Shown piece after piece: positions 61,454 through 64,000 of a stretch of 64,000 nt of DNA (the stretch's first letter is position 1; the number at the start of each line of letters is the position of its first letter). The notes under the pieces were generated by a model, which saw only the letters and a program-made list of their open reading frames with translations, was not told the origin of the DNA and did not search any database. Made by a program: the position numbers and the translations under genes. The DNA comes from DASPNM01 sp035626515 (lineage in GTDB: Bacteria > Bacteroidota > Bacteroidia > Chitinophagales > Chitinophagaceae): the NCBI GenBank assembly GCA_035626515.1, contig DASPNM010000004.1, forward strand, positions 16,413 through 80,412. The letters are read 5' to 3'.

Positions 61454-62530
61454 ATGGTACATTTCAACGACCGCCTCAAGCAGATCGTTCTGCTGTCGCT
61501 GCTGATTTTTTTTGTGTTCCTCGCCATCCGGGAACTGCGCGCCTTTCTTCCGGGTTTGCTTGGCGCACTTACTCTCTACATCCTGAGTCGCGGAGATTAT
61601 TTCCAGCTTGTCTATAACCGGAAATGGAAAAAGGGTAGAGCCGCGGGTCTCTTCATCGTATACTACCTGCTCATCCTGGGTGTGCCGATCTTCCTGGCAG
61701 TGCTGCTGATCAGTCCTAAGATTGACGCCTTTCTGAAAGATCCTTCCGGGATGATTAACGACGCGAAAACCTCCATCGAGGCCATGCAGCGAAAATTCGG
61801 GCTCAACCTCATCTCGCACGAGTCGCTCGAGAATTCGCTGTCGCAGGTCACGGCCTTCATCCCGCGGATCATCAACAGTACCGCAAACATTGTGGCCAAC
61901 CTGGGCCTGATGCTCTTCATTCTTTACTTCATGTTTTATAATGGTAAGGAGCTGGAGCGGTTCCTCAACCGCATCATTCCGCTAAAGCAGGAAAATATTC
62001 AGACGCTTGCCACTTCCACGAAAAAAATGATCAAGGCGAATGCACTGGGAATTCCCCTGATCTCCATCATCCAGGGACTCACCGCAACGCTGGGCTACTT
62101 CATCTTCGGCGTGAAGGAGTGGGGGCTTTGGGGATTTGTGACCGGCGTATTCGCATTCTTCCCCATCGTCGGGACAATGATCGTCTGGGTGCCGCTGGTG
62201 GTCTACATGTTCGCCACTGCGCAGAGCTGGCAGGCGGTGGGCCTGCTTATCTACAGCGTTGTAATTACGGGTCAGGTGGATTACCTCGCGCGCATCACGC
62301 TGCTGCGCCGGATCGGCAATGTACACCCCGTGATGACGGTGCTGGGCGTGATCATCGGACTGGGATTGTTTGGTTTTATCGGGCTGATCTTCGGTCCGTT
62401 GCTGGTGAACTACATCGTGGTTCTCTTCGATATCTACGTAAATGAATTCGTGGACCCCGACGCACCGCGCCTCCAGACCGAAGCGACCTCCATCCCTGAA
62501 GAAGAAGAAAAGAAGGAGCCGCCTTCTTAG
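61454..62530 (+). CDS. AI-2E family transporter
   Basis: 358 residues from MVHFNDRLKQIVLLSLLIFF; the frame is open upstream only from a TTG. About eight helices in the AI-2E/TqsA/YdiK pattern (LLILGVPIFLAVLLISPKID, FFPIVGTMIVWVPLVVYMFA, HPVMTVLGVIIGLGLFGFIG). Family members export small molecules or ions; the autoinducer role was shown for few. Ends 4 bp inside the convergent gene. Confidence 0.9.
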   Translation: MVHFNDRLKQIVLLSLLIFFVFLAIRELRAFLPGLLGALTLYILSRGDYFQLVYNRKWKKGRAAGLFIVYYLLILGVPIFLAVLLISPKIDAFLKDPSGMINDAKTSIEAMQRKFGLNLISHESLENSLSQVTAFIPRIINSTANIVANLGLMLFILYFMFYNGKELERFLNRIIPLKQENIQTLATSTKKMIKANALGIPLISIIQGLTATLGYFIFGVKEWGLWGFVTGVFAFFPIVGTMIVWVPLVVYMFATAQSWQAVGLLIYSVVITGQVDYLARITLLRRIGNVHPVMTVLGVIIGLGLFGFIGLIFGPLLVNYIVVLFDIYVNEFVDPDAPRLQTEATSIPEEEEKKEPPS

Positions 62531-64000
62531 TAATGTAAACGTACAAAGGCTTCCATCGCCGCATAGTGTGTAAGGCCGAGCTGGGCATACTGGTTTGCCG
62601 TGTGCGCGTTCCGCTCTTCGGCTCGCTGCCAGAATTCGCGCGAATCGCTGCCCTGGAACGGAACCATGTCTTTCTGCGACTGGTGAATGAAAATTCCGTA
62701 ACGCTTTTTCAACACCTGGTCCGGGCTCATGGGCACAGCCATTTCGATTTCTTCCATGTGCCATTCCTGCCAGGCTCCCTTGTACAACCACAGCCAGCAG
62801 TCATTCACCCATTCTTCTTTCTTTTTGAGACGGTTCAATGCCTCCAGTGCAATATCCAGACAGATTTTATGTGTGCCATGTGGATCTGCCAGGTCGCCCG
62901 CGCAGTAGAGCTGGTGGGGCCGCACCCGGTTCAGTAATTCCATCGTCAGCCGAATATCCTTTTCACCCATCGGCTTCTTCTCGATCGTCCCCGTTTCATA
63001 AAAAGGGAGGTTGAGAAAATGAATGTTATCATCCGGAATGCCCACATAATGACAGGCTGCGCGCGCCTCGCAGCGGCGGATCAGCGCCTTGATCGCGCGG
63101 ATAGTTGGGGTATCCACCTGGTTGGAACGCTTCCGCGAAAGAAAGCGCCGTGCATCGGTTAGAATTTTTCCCGATCGGCTCGTGTCGATCCCGGCTATCT
63201 CCTCAAAGCCCACCGCGAAATCCAGGAAGCGGGTGACGAACTCATCGGTGACCGCAATGTTTCCGGAAGTTTGATAGCCCACATGCACATCATGTCCCTG
63301 GTCGTGCAACCGTTGAAACGTTCCGCCCATGCTGATGATGTCGTCGTCGGGGTGTGGCGAGAGTACGAGCACCCGCTTCGGATAAGGTTCCGAGCGTTCG
63401 GGGTGCTTCGGTATCACGACTCCCGGCTTGCCTCCCGGCCAGCCGGTAATCGTATCGCGGAGCATGTAGTAGACTTCCAGGTTGATCTCGTAGGCGTCAC
63501 CTTTTTCAACAAGCAGATCGCTCAGTCCGCATTCGTTGTAATCCGTGTTGGTGAGACTCAACACCGGCTTTCCCAATTGTAGCGCCATATTCACTACTGC
63601 CTTCCTGACCATCTTTGGAATCCATTCGCACTCACCCGTCAGCCACGGCGATTTGTTGCGGGTCAGTTCGGCCGCCGCTTCCGCGTCAAGAATGAACGTA
63701 ACGTTGTCGTGTTCCTGCAGGAACGATGCAGGCACGCCTGCCGTTACTTCCTCTTCGACGGCCTGGCGCACAACGGGGGCCTTCAGTGCTCCCCAGGCCA
63801 TGAGCAAAATTTTTTTTGCTTTCAGGATCGTCCCGATGCCCATAGTAAGGGCCAGCCGGGGCACCTGTGAGATATTGGGGAATTCGTACGAGTTTGCCAG
63901 CCGCGTGGAATTATCGAGTGTGATGAGGCGCGTTTTTGAATTCGGACTCGAACCCGGTTCGTTGAAGCCGATGTGTCCGTTGTTTCCAATGCCCAGCACC
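62527..64000 (-). CDS. nagB: NagB-LmbE fusion (glucosamine-6-phosphate deaminase with PIG-L domain), partial
   Basis: Starts beyond the window; 491 codons are visible. The N-terminal part is a glucosamine-6-P deaminase domain (LGIGNNGHIGFNEPGSSP, TMGIGTILKAKKILLMAWG). From about visible residue 210 an LmbE/PIG-L domain follows (VLVLSPHPDDDIISMGGTFQ, zinc-binding H-P-D-D-D), then HLLYCAGDLADPHGTH-like QLYCAGDLADPHGTHKICLD. The pair would deaminate and deacetylate amino sugars in one polypeptide. Common architecture in Bacteroidota. Confidence 0.9.
   Translation of the reverse strand, partial: VLGIGNNGHIGFNEPGSSPNSKTRLITLDNSTRLANSYEFPNISQVPRLALTMGIGTILKAKKILLMAWGALKAPVVRQAVEEEVTAGVPASFLQEHDNVTFILDAEAAAELTRNKSPWLTGECEWIPKMVRKAVVNMALQLGKPVLSLTNTDYNECGLSDLLVEKGDAYEINLEVYYMLRDTITGWPGGKPGVVIPKHPERSEPYPKRVLVLSPHPDDDIISMGGTFQRLHDQGHDVHVGYQTSGNIAVTDEFVTRFLDFAVGFEEIAGIDTSRSGKILTDARRFLSRKRSNQVDTPTIRAIKALIRRCEARAACHYVGIPDDNIHFLNLPFYETGTIEKKPMGEKDIRLTMELLNRVRPHQLYCAGDLADPHGTHKICLDIALEALNRLKKKEEWVNDCWLWLYKGAWQEWHMEEIEMAVPMSPDQVLKKRYGIFIHQSQKDMVPFQGSDSREFWQRAEERNAHTANQYAQLGLTHYAAMEAFVRLHY

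Overview
The window looks like a chromosome segment of a mid-to-high-GC member of the Bacteroidota, most likely Chitinophagaceae-like. The evidence is a type IX secretion (T9SS) C-terminal sorting domain at 38886-40940, promoters of the TTTG-N19-TAnnTTTG type (clearest at 8351-8381), poor Shine-Dalgarno sequences, tRNA genes without an encoded CCA, and many single-gene or short transcription units. No phage, transposase, plasmid or CRISPR locus was found. Both edges cut a gene: a glycosyltransferase on the left and a NagB-LmbE fusion on the right.

Layout. 1-5.2 kb is a minus-strand, tightly overlapping set: M42 peptidase, a 54-residue membrane microprotein with a GTG start, a methyltransferase, a membrane sulfatase-fold enzyme and a glycosyltransferase; this looks like surface polysaccharide work. 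5.3-8.1 kb holds a lipoprotein, a LuxE-like acyltransferase, a DUF6766 membrane protein and a ferritin-like protein with a histone-H1-like tail. 8.4-12.6 kb is a receiver protein and a 1220-residue CheR-PAS-histidine kinase. 12.7-13.2 kb is tRNA-Leu followed by tandem ~171-bp units that each begin with a copy of the tRNA 3' end. 13.3-17.7 kb is a stress locus: universal stress protein, HAD phosphatase, GpgS-like glycosyltransferase and an OmpR-type two-component system, with 11-bp direct repeats before two of its promoters. 18-20.4 kb has a histidine kinase and small proteins. 20.4-24.9 kb is a complete cyanophycin cassette (synthetase, cyanophycinase, isoaspartyl peptidase).

25-30.9 kb carries a receiver protein, dapD and a plus-strand run of RNA-maturation genes (tsaC-like, cca, a pRiA4b-ORF3-like gene, miaA). 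A candidate ~185-nt structured RNA with a strong terminator follows. 31-38 kb is amino-acid transport and metabolism (APC permease, MocR-type regulator, EamA exporter, GNAT, ilvE) plus an SDR and an outer-membrane barrel. 38-46 kb has a T9SS cargo protein, lipoproteins, a CDP-alcohol phosphatidyltransferase with rocD, a VOC protein, ispE and a bifunctional nuclease. 46-51.6 kb has etfBA, a TPR protein, tilS, a rhomboid protease and rlmH.

51.6-57.1 kb is the most unusual block: a secreted caspase-like protease with a very long TPR array, divergent from a CHASE2 membrane protein and a FecR-like exported protein. 57-64 kb has a small exported protein, tRNA-Arg, a FAD/Rieske oxidoreductase, an envelope-stress-like set (YtxH, holin-X-like, coiled-coil protein, AI-2E family protein) and the NagB-LmbE fusion.

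All family names come from reading motifs by eye; no database search was run.
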